Below are positions 52,301 to 64,000 of a DNA stretch of 64,000 nucleotides, piece by piece. How positions within the stretch are numbered: the stretch's first letter is position 1; each line of letters opens with the position of its first letter. A program made the position numbers and the translations under genes. This DNA is from Apteryx mantelli (Eukaryota; Chordata; Aves; Apterygiformes; Apterygidae). The notes beneath the pieces are model-generated. The model was not told the DNA's origin, did not search any database, and saw only the letters and a program-made list of their open reading frames with translations. The stretch is taken from contig NC_089984.1 in the NCBI RefSeq assembly GCF_036417845.1, positions 30,167,447 through 30,231,446 on the forward strand. The letters run 5' to 3'.

Positions 52301-55300
52301 GCTGCTCTCATCTACAAAGCGCTATTTGCTTTGCTCCCTGCTGTGTTTCATACGGTCAAGTCACCTACATCTTTTGCTAATGGTCCATATACTTGAATTT
52401 CAGGGGGCTACAGTTGGGGTGCTTGCTGGCACCTCTCGTCCTTGCCAAGCCACCATCCAGGGCCAGTGTGTCAGGTTATAGACTGACCTGGATGCCGAGT
52501 TCCCAATCCCCATCTGCCAAAGATTTCCTGTGAGAGATGTTAATGTTACTCTCCTGTTTATCATCCCTGACAACAGTTGTTATTTAAATGTTGCTCAAGA
52601 TGTGCAACGTGATCTTGGGATGACTGCTAATTCCTTCAGATCCATGTTTTGTTTCAGAACTTCTAATTCCATTTTCTATGACTAAGTTCGGTTGCGTGGA
52701 TTAGGGTTTACTGCTGTAGGTACGTCATTCTGCCTTTGAAGCTGCTTGCTCATGCTTTCCTTGGCGAGCTCTGGCAGACACGCTTAGCAACAACAGAGAT
52801 CCTATCTTTCTCGAAAGCTGCAAAAGGGTTAATCAGAAGGGTGTTTACGAAACCAGGTTGCTTCCTAGACCCTTAAAAGCTTTTACTGTGGTCTCTGATG
52901 CTTTTGGAAGACTGGTCACCTGTTTTTGTAATTTACACTGCATTTTTCTTTCCTTTCTTGAAACTGTTTTAATATGAACTTTGATAGGTAACTCTTCTCA
53001 GCAAGTTGAATATTGTGTGTTTCTTGGACACAAACTGGAGAAAGTGACTGCCTTCACGCAGATGACTTAAGATTTTCGGCTGGTATGTTTGGGGAACAAG
53101 CACAGGGCATCTGAAGTACATTTGTAGCTTAAAAGCAAATCTAACAAAAGGACTAACACCCCCAGGCAGGCAGATAGGTGTTCATACAGATGCTTGTTCT
53201 GGAGAGCCTTTTTGTAGTAGCAGTCACAGTTGCGGTTGAGTTTACTTATGTGTGCAGTGAAAGGGACTGATGGCTATTCACGGCAGAAATATTTTTCACC
53301 AGGGATATTAAAGGCATTGCTGCTGGTCAGGAAATTTCTTTGTGTGAAGACTCTCAGACGAAATGGAGCACCTGCGCATATGTAGTACTTCTTTTAAAAT
53401 GTTAAACAGCCTCAACCCTCTGATAGAAATTTTTAATTGTGCTTTTGGCTCTGTCTGCCTCTCTGGCAGATGTACCATTGTGAAATTTTTACAACCTAAT
53501 AAAATATTACACTTCAAGAGGAGACTTCATTGCTGCTTTTAGCTCATGCCTCTTTGAAACCAGGTGAGAACTTGTGCTTGCCTCATCAGGACTTACACCT
53601 ACCTCCAATGGCGTAGCACCAGGGTATTGATGCAAGGTCCATGGATTACAAAAAGTCTCAATAATTCTAGTAGGGGACATGTTAGATGCCAGGCTTTGCA
53701 GATTTGGTATGATGCAGTTGATGCATAGATTATGAAAATCTTAGTTTTTAATGCATTGACTCAAGGTGGAGTAATTTGTGCATTTGAATTCAAAATGTGT
53801 CTTAATTTTTAGCACGTTTCTAAAGGTGTAAGGTGTCTAAAGGTTTTGGACTTGCTGTATTTACCCAAGTTTAGTAGCAAATGTTGAGTTTTGTGAGCTG
53901 TGACTTCTAGTACGAAGCTTGTAATATAAGGATCTTCCAAAAATTAGTAGGAAACATCTGGTGACCATTCTTTATACTTTGCTGCTTGTTAAAATTGCAC
54001 AAATCTAGAATCTTTTATTTCTGAAGATTTCATTTGTCTAATATTTTCTCCCCAGAAAGTATCATCTCTTGGGATTTAAGTATTTGCTAATACAAATCTC
54101 TGGGATCAAAGGATTGTTAAAGAACTATCAAGTGTCACATCATTAGGTCACCAGTTCAAATCTAGTCCAAAGGGGTAATGGATATTTTATATTCCTAATG
54201 GCTTTCATCAAGATTTACAGTTAGTTGTTTTAACTACAGCCAGAGTGTTTGCTATTCAGAGAATTATGAATTCATGTGGAAAATAAAGCCTAGAAGCAGA
54301 TTTTTCTGTAGAAAAAAATGCCTGTGTGACTTCTTTTAATATCTGTATATGGTTGTCAGTGTCTGCGGTGCTTTAGAAGCAGTAAAAGTAGCATCTTCTC
54401 CAAGGACTGTGTGAGCTGCTACATATGATGTAATGCAGAAAGGTGACCCCACTGAGTGGAGAAATGCATGCATTAGTTGAGTCTGGGGTTTTTTGGTGTG
54501 CTTTTCTGTGACTTTTAAATTTCAGGAGCCTTTAGAGCAAGTATGGGAAGAGATAGACTTTGAAGAGAAAAAGAGTGAGATTTTGATATTGCAAAGGCAG
54601 GGAGAACATTTCAGGTGGTAACAGAAACACTTCTGGAAAAAGTACTTTTAAAACTCTTACAGGTAGCAGCTCTTCTGTAGAATGTTCCTGGTTAGTTTTT
54701 TTTTTTTCCTGTTTATTCCAGCATTCATGTCAAAATCTTTTGTTTAAAGCTTCACGTCTTGATCTCGCCTCTGATTTTAGGTTTGTGGTCAAGAAGCGTG
54801 GACTTCAGTTTAGAGCAAAATCTAGTACTTTTGACTACAAAGTCAGTAGTTTAACTCATTGGACTGTATATTCCCCAGTCTGTAGAGAGCTTGAAATAGT
54901 TCTGTTTGGATATACAGGCTTTCACACTTTTTGCAGTGAAGGTCCTTGTTGGTTCGTTATTCTGAAGCTGGGAAGTTCTTGCAATCTCTTTGAGGTATGT
55001 TGGGATATGGAAAGTTTTGTGAATTTGGCTTGACCCCTTGTGTGCTGGGATCTGTCTGCAACCGCCTCTTGTTTCCCACCTTTTTCCTGAATGTTTCCTG
55101 AACGCTCTCTGGCTTGTTTCAGGGACCAGATTGGCAGCTTATCAGGAATCAATAGCTGGAGTCCTTCAGGAAGGAAGCTGAAGATGCTGGAGTATGAATT
55201 CGGGTGTCCTGATTGTTAGAATCTGTTAGCAGAGACCTCAAGATATGAAGAAGAGAGATGTTGAAGCTGGTACAAGTGTTCTTTCTTTGTGTTCCCGACT

Positions 55301-58300
55301 TGAAAAATTAGGATCTGAGCTGGCTTCCCAACCCCCAAAGTTGTTGCATAGTTTCCCATGCATCTAGGGCCATGGGAAAATCATTGGTGAGTTTTGTCTG
55401 TATTTTCAAGTACAAAAAGTATTTGTGGGGTATGGAGACAGGAAAAAAAGATGTTTTATGGTATAAAAAAATACTGCTTGTAGAACTTGAGTTATCACTG
55501 TGGCATTTTGTGACTGGGATTCCAATGTTGTATGTCTTACAAATATGTGTGTATTACTGCAAGGAGTGGGGAGGAAGCTGTCCGTCTTTAGTCATATGGA
55601 GTTCTGATTTCCTGGCACTTTGGGAGAAATTTATGAGAGCATTAATTTTCATTCCTGATGCCACTTGCTGCTACCACTTCCCTGGTTATCTCAGAGACTG
55701 TTGGCATTATATTTATTACTTCCTATTTAGAATATTCTGTTATAATTGAATATGACAGAAGCATTGAGCTTATTTTTGCCTTTTTTAATGCTGATTTGTT
55801 TTATAAGGGCAGCATTAAGGTTCTGGCTTGACAAAGGAATATTGCTAAACACCTTCTGTCTGATCTCTGATTGTTTTTTGGCTTGTAGCTGTGATTTCAG
55901 CCCAAAACTCTCTGTGGCTGGAAACATTCATAAATTATCATCTGTCTTTGTGCTGGAGACTAAAAGGGTAGAGTTACTGAAATGCAAAGGAAACCTCATT
56001 TTTTGAAAAACTGAGTCATGGCAAGACTGAGAAGTTAGAAGGGAAAATTGAAATCTGGTGTTTGTTTACTGTAGTTAACAATGAAATCCTCCATGTTTAG
56101 GTTGAGGTATGCTTTCAGTCTTGCTGTCCTGCAGGAGTGAAAAAGAACATAGTAATCTTAATGTGTTCAATCTTTGGTCTAGTACAGGGGTGAGTTGCCA
56201 CTCTGATAATTTTTCAGCTCTTCTCTGATAATTCACTGGAGACTGGAGATTTGCCCTAAAAACATGGTTGTCATCAACAATTGTTTGCACAAATAGGATG
56301 ACTTGATCTGTATTAATTTTCCCTCATTATGGAGAAATCAAAATGTCTTGAGGTGTCCAATTCTGGAACTTGTCATATCTTTCTTAGATCTGAATTTTGC
56401 TAGTTTTAATACATATACAAACATTAATATACTGAACTAGCATTAAAAATATGTAAAGCCTTTTGCATAGGGTAAAATAATAGAAGTTATCTACAAGAGT
56501 TAATAACTCTCCCTCTGATATGGTAAATTCTATTCTTATTCCACTGATAGAAAATCAAAGAACAGGAAATTGTGACTTTGCCAAATGTGAAGTCCAGTGC
56601 AATTTGAGAATGGACCACAAGTCATTTTGAGTCCTGATTCTGTGCTTATATAAAGACCAGAATTTGTCTTACCAAAAAAAAAAAAAGTGTTATCTGTCTT
56701 TTGAAAATAGATGAAATAGATTGCAGAAGAACATAATTGTCAACAGTAACCATAAATTTAGGAGGTGTGCAGGCATCAAGCATGACTGAACTAGACTGCA
56801 GTTAATAAAGACAGACCTCTTCCTCTTCACCTTTCCGGCTTTAAGTAGGACCAGAGAGCACTATCTCTGGTTAGGGTTGAATAGGCTTTTTAAACACCTT
56901 TGGTGTGCATGCTGTGTGTTAATAGAAGTTTTGGTGCTACGTGTTCATGGCGCAGTCTGTTGGCCATGTGATGTGAAGCTGCAAGTTGTTGCTGGTCCAT
57001 GGCTGCTGCTTTCCCACCCCTGGTGTCAAAGAAGTATTTAGATATTAGTAAGATTGGTGTCGGTCAAACAGAATGTGCGCGTTTCAAGGTGTCCCAGTGT
57101 GGGTTTCTGTCAGGCTGCCAGACTTGCTTTACTGAGCTGTTCCATGCAATGAAAGACCTTTTGAGATTGCGTTGATCAAGATAGAGTGGGTGTGTTTCTC
57201 ATCCAAGGGGAAAAGTGAGGTCAGCGGGAATGAATGCTGTGCTGCAGCTCAGACTGGAAAAGGTATCTTTTGGAGTCCTGGGAAGAATGTCTCTGATTTC
57301 TGCTTCGGGGTATGCAGTCTAACACGGCAATCTTAATGTTATGTGGCAGGTGACATTCTTTTCTCCCTTGCGGGGCTGCCCTACACCTTCAGGTGAAGGC
57401 CAGCTTGTACCTCGTCCTCTGCCTCTTCCTCTGACAGAGGCGCCCTTCTCTCATCCCAATATGTGTGCTTCAGCCTTGCCTGCTGCCTCCTCCGGCCAGG
57501 AAGGGCTGCTCAGATTTCCCTTCCAAGTTGTTCCTTGTAGATGGGGCAGGATGTCCCAGCCTTCAGAAAGCTGGAGGCCTGGTTTTGGGTCACCACCCTA
57601 AGCTTTCTGGATGAGACAGAGCAGGAGCCATTCGGATATTGGGCTTTCTCAGGAGCTGCTGCTGTGGTGGGAACAGAGGCAGCAGGGACAGCAGCAGACT
57701 AGGCGATCCTCCCGTACACCACATCTGCCAGTTGGACCCAAAGGAATGAGTGAGATGCCCTCCTAACCCTTCTCTTCTCACTTTTTGGGTGAGGTTTGCT
57801 TGTTAGCTCAATGAGTGAAGAATATTTTCTGTCTCGGAATGCATGCAGAAGCAGGAAGGCTAAATATACTGCTCTTAAAACCTCAGACAAGCTAATTTTG
57901 GCATTCTCATTGTTCCCTACATCTTCTGTACTGCTACGCTGACATCCCTTGCAAGTTGAAGGCCAAATTGGGGGGGGGGTTGTTTTTTTTTGTTTGTTTG
58001 TTTTTGTTTTTTAGTCTTGCTTCCCCCCACAGTTTAATGTTTCTTACGAGGTTTATCTCTGATCAAAGGATATTAACAAAATCCTTATTTTCTTGGTTTT
58101 ATAAATTTGGCTTAGAATATACTCTAGTAGAAACTTGGCAAACACTGTCTTTGTATGCAAACATTTGGGATGGGATAGAGGAAATCACTTGGCTGTTAAA
58201 AAAAATACATATGGGAAAGTCACATGGAGCTTTGTGTTTTATTTATAATTCTGCAAAGTCCTCTTCTAATTTGAAAAAGTAGAAAAGACTAAACAGCGGC

Positions 58301-58387
58301 TTCTGGAAAGCAAACAGCTAGATTTTTTCCATGAGTATTTTTAACACAAGTATTAACTTCACAGATTTTAATGTTCTTTCCTTCTTA

Positions 58388-58408
58388 AATATATATATAT
58401 ATATATAT
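58388..58408. repeat. (AT)n microsatellite
   Basis: An uninterrupted AT dinucleotide run followed by a T run. A second, similar run is at 49063-49080. Confidence 0.9.
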
Positions 58409-61319
58409 TTTTTTAGCTTTCAGGATGTATAACATGGCTAAACTAACATTGCTATGAAAACCTTAAATCCTGCAGTTTCTTGCTTTTTAAATTCTAATTG
58501 TGAAGTCTTAAGAGATGTTTTGTTTTCATTTAGTATATGCGGTAGTGAGCTTCCAGAAAGTTAACTTGATGTATGGTAAGTGGTACCCAGTGGGAACCAT
58601 ATGCCTTTCACCTTTGCCTCCTAATGAAGGATAAAAGTATTTCTTTAAAATCTCTTTTCCAGAAGAAAACTAGTTTTAAGCGTTAAGTAATGTTTAAGTA
58701 AGAACTGAGGCTGGATTTTCAGTCTTGATTTTGCCTGTGGACATTTCCAACTACAAGTCCATGGAATAATGTTACTACTTAATAGTGCAACCTTGAGTTT
58801 TACACGGGCTGGATTCTGAGCAGCGTTTTGCTGATGTCAGTATAGCCTAAGCGTATTACGTGAACTTGCTTGAACAGAACTAAAGGGAGAGTGATAGCAG
58901 AGGTCTGCCTGGAAGGCTCTGGCATCCTGCTGGAATTGCTGAACCTGGCAAACTCCTGGTAGAATGGCATTTAAGGTTACACTCGGGGCCATTAGGTTAT
59001 AAACAGTCCACAAAATATTTTACATACTTCATGGTAATGTTCTCTTGAACATCAAGATTCCCTGGAAAGATATGAGAATATGCAGCAGAGAATATTTTCA
59101 GTTCTGGAGGTTTATCCACAATTTTCTAGATCCCTAAAGCTCAATTGTCTCATGAAGAAATTATTACAAAATGAATTTTTGATGCAATTCTCAAAATGTG
59201 TATGCGTCGGGGGAATATATTGGGTAGTGTCCTTCCTTCTAGATGTCAGATTCTCATATTTTTGCTGGCTGTTGATCACTTTTCTGAGATGTAGGTCACT
59301 ATTTTCGACATTCTTTCTGACTCAAATTTGGTAAATTATGTGAACCTCAGTGTTCAAGAATGCTTTTGGGTCCTGCACTGTGTTGGGAATAAACATGGCA
59401 AAAGCATTAAATTCTTGACAGAATGTCTGAATCTGTGCTTTTGAGAAGAAAAAGGAGTCCTTTTATTTCTATTGTTCACTAAGAAACCCCTCCTCAAAAA
59501 AAAATCTTCATCCTTCCTGAAGATGCCAGGGTTTCTGAGAGATCTCGCCTCCCATTTAATTCCTTGCCAAGAATGAATCTCTCTTGTGCAAAAGTACTGC
59601 TTGGTGCTAGGCATAATCCAGGTAAAACTGGCTCTGAGGGGGCTGCCTTGTACTAGTTATAACTTGTCTTTTGGGCTGGCATTAGCATTTCCTGCCTTTA
59701 CTGAAGTTTTGGTGTCTGTAGCTGCATATCAGCAGCAGGGTGCCTGTGCGCCTTGCTTGTGCAGTCAGCCAGGCTGGGGCAACGCTCTGAAATAAATCAA
59801 AACCTCCAGGCCACCAGCTTGTCCTTCGGAAGCAAATTTTATTTCAGATTGCGCTGTTACTTTGCAGAATACCAGGATTTATAGACCTGGCTGGGTGGGT
59901 CTGGCAGTCATCAGGTTTCAGCAAGATCTTGGCTCTCTGTCGAATGCCTGACCTAAGTGGCATTTCTCATACCTGAAGATATAACTCACAAGTGACAGCC
60001 TTGGTGTCTGCGTGCATCCAGATTTCTTGCCGCTCGTCTAGGTGAGAGAGACAAAAAGTGGAGAGCCTGAATGAAAACCTGGTGAGAGCTGCTGTAGCCA
60101 GCAGAGATTTGGAGGTGAGTTGCGGTTTGTAGACTACAGGAGCCACTGGTGCATCCTTCCGCTCCTGGGGAGTTCGGGAAAGAGCATTTTCCCGTGTGTT
60201 CGCTAAGTTTTCAGAAATCTGGTTATCCCTCCGGGTAGTTTTAAAGCCTGTTGCAGGTGATCTGACAGCCGTGCTTCACATTAATGAGGAAGCAGCAGGG
60301 CTGCGCTCCTCCTGCCTTCACTTCACAGGAGAGCTGTGCCAAGGCTCAGCTGCTCGGTGCTGTACCGCTATTAAAGCACCATAATGGCTTTTAAAGCCCA
60401 GAGACTCTTCTGTTAGCGTACACGTGAGCTGTGTAGCGGCTGTGTATTAGAGAACTAAACCTGCTCCAAGGTGCTCGATAACAGGGAAGCTCTTTGATTC
60501 ACCTCCGTTATTGACCTGGGTTCCTAACCGAGTCCCCAAAGCGTTTCACGGAGTCTCTTTTGGTGTGCAGGGGACCAGCTGAATGCTGCTAGGCTGCCTT
60601 GCTTTGGCAGACACTGCTTCCATTTCACTAATGAGTTTCTACATTTACAAGAAATTGCTTTAGCTTTCTTCAGTGAAACTTTCCTTTGAATTTCCTGAGA
60701 GTTTGGGGGATGTTTTGAGGGTCACTTCCCCCCCCACCCCAGTAATTTCAACTCAGCAGGAGCTTGGACTTCAACAAATAGTTCAGCGTGTGCTGACACC
60801 TTAAAAGATAAAGTCATGCTGTCCCTTTATGCTGAATTCCTTCCACAAATGGTGAATACATTTTAAGCAGTCTACCATTTTCCTTTCTCATACCAGATCT
60901 GCATTTTATAGGGATCTTGTAATTTTTTTTATGTTATTATTTGCTGAGGTTTGGAATCACTTATTAAATTCAGTCTACCAAAACTGAAGGACAGTAAAGG
61001 CTTTACTGTTTGTATAGTCCACCTTTTGGTGTAATAATTGTATTGCAGCTAGCAAGGAACACTCAACGGCATAAGAAAAGGTTCTGCAAATATGGCATTA
61101 AAGGTAAAAAATGAAGGACAATATTAATCTGTAATTTAACAGGGGAAGTGAAAAAGCAGTAACTCAGTAACTAATACAGAGACTGAAAGGGTCTGGGGTC
61201 TGCTTTTTCTTCTGTGCCTCGGGGGGGGGGGAACCTGAAAACACACAAACTCCTAGTTGTAATCCAACGCTGATTAAAATGAATACTAAATATAAAGGGG
61301 TCAAAGTAAAGGAAGAGAA

Positions 61320-62590
61320 TAAGGAGGGAAAGGTTAAAAAATGGTGAAGTCATTAGGGCCTGTTGAAATTTACCCTAGAGTACTTGGAGACATAGACATA
61401 GCAGTTTCTAAATTTAGTAGTTTTCATTGAGGTTTGCAGAGAACAGGCTGCTGTATAACCTCTTTTTTGAAAGAAGGTGTGTGTGGGGGGAAGGATCTCT
61501 GTGTTATGCTCAGCCCAACCTCATTCTCCAGTAAAGTACTGGAACAAATTTATATTTGTTCTAATTTATAAGCATCTATGAGACAATAAGAAACAACCAG
61601 TGTGACTCTATCAGGAACAGCCTCATGAGAAGACCTCATGTGGCTCATTCAGTGGATTGACTCAGCTTGACCCGAGTGCGGGAGCGCATTGCTTATGGGA
61701 TGCGCAGTAAGGATCTGTGTTCTGGCTGAAATGGTAAGATAGTGGGTTTGGCATATACGCTCAGAAACGTCTGTGGTGGTTACTGTGGGGTCTTGGAGGG
61801 GTCTGCTCTGCCGCTGTGCTAACAGCATGGGAGACAGAGAGTGCACTTAACATGCAGCTGGAGGGTTGTATGTATTTTTGAAGACAGGAGAAGAACTTGG
61901 AGGAATAGTCTGAAGCCTCGAACCAAAGTCAGTAAGGAAAATCATGGAGTACCATTAGATGAAGAAAGTTAAACAGAGGGGGTCTAGGAGTTGGGATGTA
62001 TCAGCAATTGAGTGCAGCTGTTGCAAAACCAAATCTTTTAAGGATGTAGTAATAGAAGTGTCAAATATAGACACTTTGCAATGCTGCATACTGGTAAGTG
62101 ACGCGCACAGTTCCGAATAGCACATTTTAAGATGTGTTAGAGTTGTAGACTGAAAAGAGCAGTAAAATCAAGAGATTTAACCCCTGTGGTCTTTGAAAAA
62201 GACCTTCTTCCGCCTTCTCAAAACAGCTTATAGGGGAATGGATAAGTTTTCCAGGTGAGCTAGGTTGTTAAGAAGATGGCAGTGATCAATTGTCCTGTTT
62301 TTAATGGCGAAGAACAAAAACTACTGCCTTATCTTGCAATACGGTCCTGAATTAATGTTAACAGGAAAGAACTTTCTTGTTTCGAAAGAACACGGTGCCC
62401 TGGAACTGCTTGCCTGCCGAGGCAGCGGGATCACTGCCGAGTGCAGGCTTTTTAAGAAGGAGTTAGACGAATGTTGATGCTTTAGGTACAGCGAGTCCTT
62501 CTCAGTAATTCGATTGACTGGGTGACTTCTTGAGAAGCCTTTCCAGCCTGGTGCCTCTGGGATTGCATCTCATTTCTGAACAGTCCTGAC
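61320..62590 (+). mobile_element. Ancient CR1 LINE, sense orientation
   Basis: Diverged, but with landmarks in the correct order of the CR1 3' half. GAAATTTACCCTAGAGTACT is near 61368 and GTACTGGAACAAATTTATA near 61538. CAGTGTGACTCTATCAGGAA is near 61600 and GAGTGCAGCTGTTGCAAAACCAA near 62012. Further on are GATGGCAGTGATCAATTGTCC (62275), CTTATCTTGCAATACGG (62329), the CCTGGAACTGCTTGCC stretch (62399) and AGCCTTTCCAGCCTGGTGCC (62537). The reverse transcriptase frame is destroyed by stops and indels. Boundaries are approximate. Confidence 0.7.
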
Positions 62591-64000
62591 TGTTTCAAGC
62601 CTCTGTTAAGGAACAAGTGCTGAAAGGAGTACACTTCAATAGCCAGGCTGTAATTAAATCCTGCTCACAAAAGTTGTTGTCCCTCCCCAAGTTCTTTATG
62701 TCCCTTTGGAGGCTTTGTCACCTGGAAGAAGTCTCTTTCAGTGGCCTGATGATTTTGCAAATTACTAGTCTGGTCTTTGCAATGAAATCGATGGGGAATT
62801 TTGTCATTTGTTTTCAACAAAGGAAGGCTGGGCTTGGGTTTCTAAAGTAGATGTTCAGAATTCCTATTCCCCAAGTTACCCACTTCAGGGGAAAAATACT
62901 GTTTAAGAGCCTATGATGTGTCAGAAGTGGATATTTCTAAAAATTGAGAAGACTTCCTTGCCTTAGAGTTTGTTTGTTCATTCAGCATTCATCCACAGGT
63001 CTTCGTGTTTTCTGAGTGCTGAGGATATGCATATCGTTCACCTTTGAAGAAAAAAATAACTGCTTTATGACAGTGTTTTAAAAAGATTTGCTGTTTTACT
63101 GCACAATTAGCTACAATTACCTTCCTTGGAAAATGGAGGGATGTTTGTCAAGTTTTGGTTTGGTTACGGTTTGGTGGTTTTGTTTTGGGGTCTGAAGAAG
63201 TGTGATCTCAATACCTATTTGCCTTATGCTGATGCATCTGGACTATTTGGTTTATGCTATGGGAGAATGTAAAAGAAAAGAATGGTTGCAAAAGTAAGAG
63301 GCTGCTGGTATTTTAATCTAGAGCAAATGCATGTCTGAAAGCCAGACATTAAGCCAGGAAAATCCAAGCACAAAGCCTTCTCTTTTCCCCAGCCTTCCCT
63401 CCATGCTGCAGAGAAATGCGTGAAACGGCTAAGGCAGTGTGGGTCACCCTGTCCTCCTTCAGCGCCGCTACGGCTGTGGGAGTGTTCCCTTTATCTGCCA
63501 GCAGAATAACAAGCACTAATGGAAGTTATAGCAGTTGGGATAAGATAATACCTATAAAGGCAGGTTATACTGATCAGCATTTCTTGCTGAGATAAAGCTG
63601 AAATGAGTTTTTAATTATTGGACACTTAACTATATTAAATAAAGCATGCCTGTGCACACAAGTGGAGCATGTGTTACCTGTATACCTAAGGGGAAACCCT
63701 ACAGATACCATGAAGGTAGGAGAGCAGGGTGCTGAAGGCATCTGCCCTTGGAATGGCAAAACTGCCTGGCCCGCGGGTGCGTTGCCGAAATTTAGAAACT
63801 GGCTGTGATTCGAGGTGCCACCAGTGCTTTTAATGCTTGAGCAAAGTGCAAAGTGCGTAATACCAGGGCTGATGCTGAAATGCGACACTCGGACATAGCT
63901 TCCTCTTAGCCGCCTGTTACTTCTTACATAACTGCTAGCTGTCCAAGGAGCTGCCTGTAGATGAGCTGAAGTGCACAGGAAATATTTGGGTAACCGGTGT

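Larger units (their letters stand above)
36718..64000 (+). other. WBP1L: WBP1L intron 1 (partial, at least 27 kb)
   Basis: After the G-rich minisatellite the sequence becomes AT-richer and mostly unique. No second WBP1L exon or other gene was recognised. Items of note are listed separately: the hairpin at 38572-38700, the long ORF at 42499-43128, a possible alternative first exon near 49309 and the CR1 at 61320-62590. Simple repeats include T runs at about 39986 and 45423, (AT)n at 49063-49080 and 58388-58408, and a TTTG-rich tract at 57980-58012. Everything else over 300 bases shows nothing I can support. Confidence 0.8.

Noticed and set aside
54148-54175. tRNA B-box-like CAGTTCAAATCTAG.
   Set aside because: No A box at the right distance and no cloverleaf could be drawn, so it is neither a tRNA gene nor a convincing SINE head.

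Overview
This is vertebrate nuclear DNA, most likely from a bird: genes are split into small exons with GT..AG introns, there are CpG-rich promoters, and the interspersed repeats are CR1 LINEs of the bird/reptile type plus a few very old SINE-like tails. Three protein-coding genes are recognisable, in the order ARL3(-), SFXN2(+), WBP1L(+). From memory this is the same order and orientation as human 10q24.32. No prokaryotic, organellar or viral gene organisation is seen.

Layout. 1-24481, minus strand: ARL3, a ciliary small GTPase. Five of its six coding exons are present (start codon exon at 24481-24479, then exons at 15121-14978, 13827-13711, 9108-9058 and 7101-6916). The last exon, about 15 codons plus stop, was not found and should lie left of base 1, so 1-6915 is intron 5. 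This intron holds an old CR1 copy on the minus strand that was interrupted by a younger CR1 on the plus strand with an 8-bp target duplication. 24479-24830: a CpG-rich bidirectional promoter shared by ARL3 and SFXN2, with an RFX-type X-box, an inverted CCAAT box, two E-boxes and CRE-like sites. 24950-30605, plus strand: SFXN2, a mitochondrial sideroflexin. It is complete, with 11 coding exons in 4.1 kb encoding 319 residues, and is very GC-rich. 30606-36370: intergenic DNA with no recognised gene. A 102-codon minus-strand ORF with a hydrophobic segment and a nearby AATAAA is the only candidate there. 36370-36717: the WBP1L CpG promoter and first coding exon (signal-peptide exon). 36718-64000: WBP1L intron 1, AT-richer, with a G-rich minisatellite at its start, a near-perfect long hairpin at 38.6 kb, an unexplained long ORF at 42.5-43.1 kb, a possible alternative first exon at 49.3 kb and a long ancient CR1 copy at 61.3-62.6 kb.

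The three genes do not form a pathway. ARL3 releases lipidated cargo in cilia, SFXN2 is an inner mitochondrial membrane carrier, and WBP1L is a membrane adaptor for NEDD4-type ubiquitin ligases. Their link is positional: ARL3 and SFXN2 share a promoter. The most notable non-gene signals are the X-box in the ARL3 leader, the 38.6-kb hairpin, the older palindrome at 10.8 kb, the nested CR1 insertion and the G-rich repeat tracts just downstream of all three promoters. Assignments rest on reading the sequence and on family sequences recalled from memory; no database was searched.
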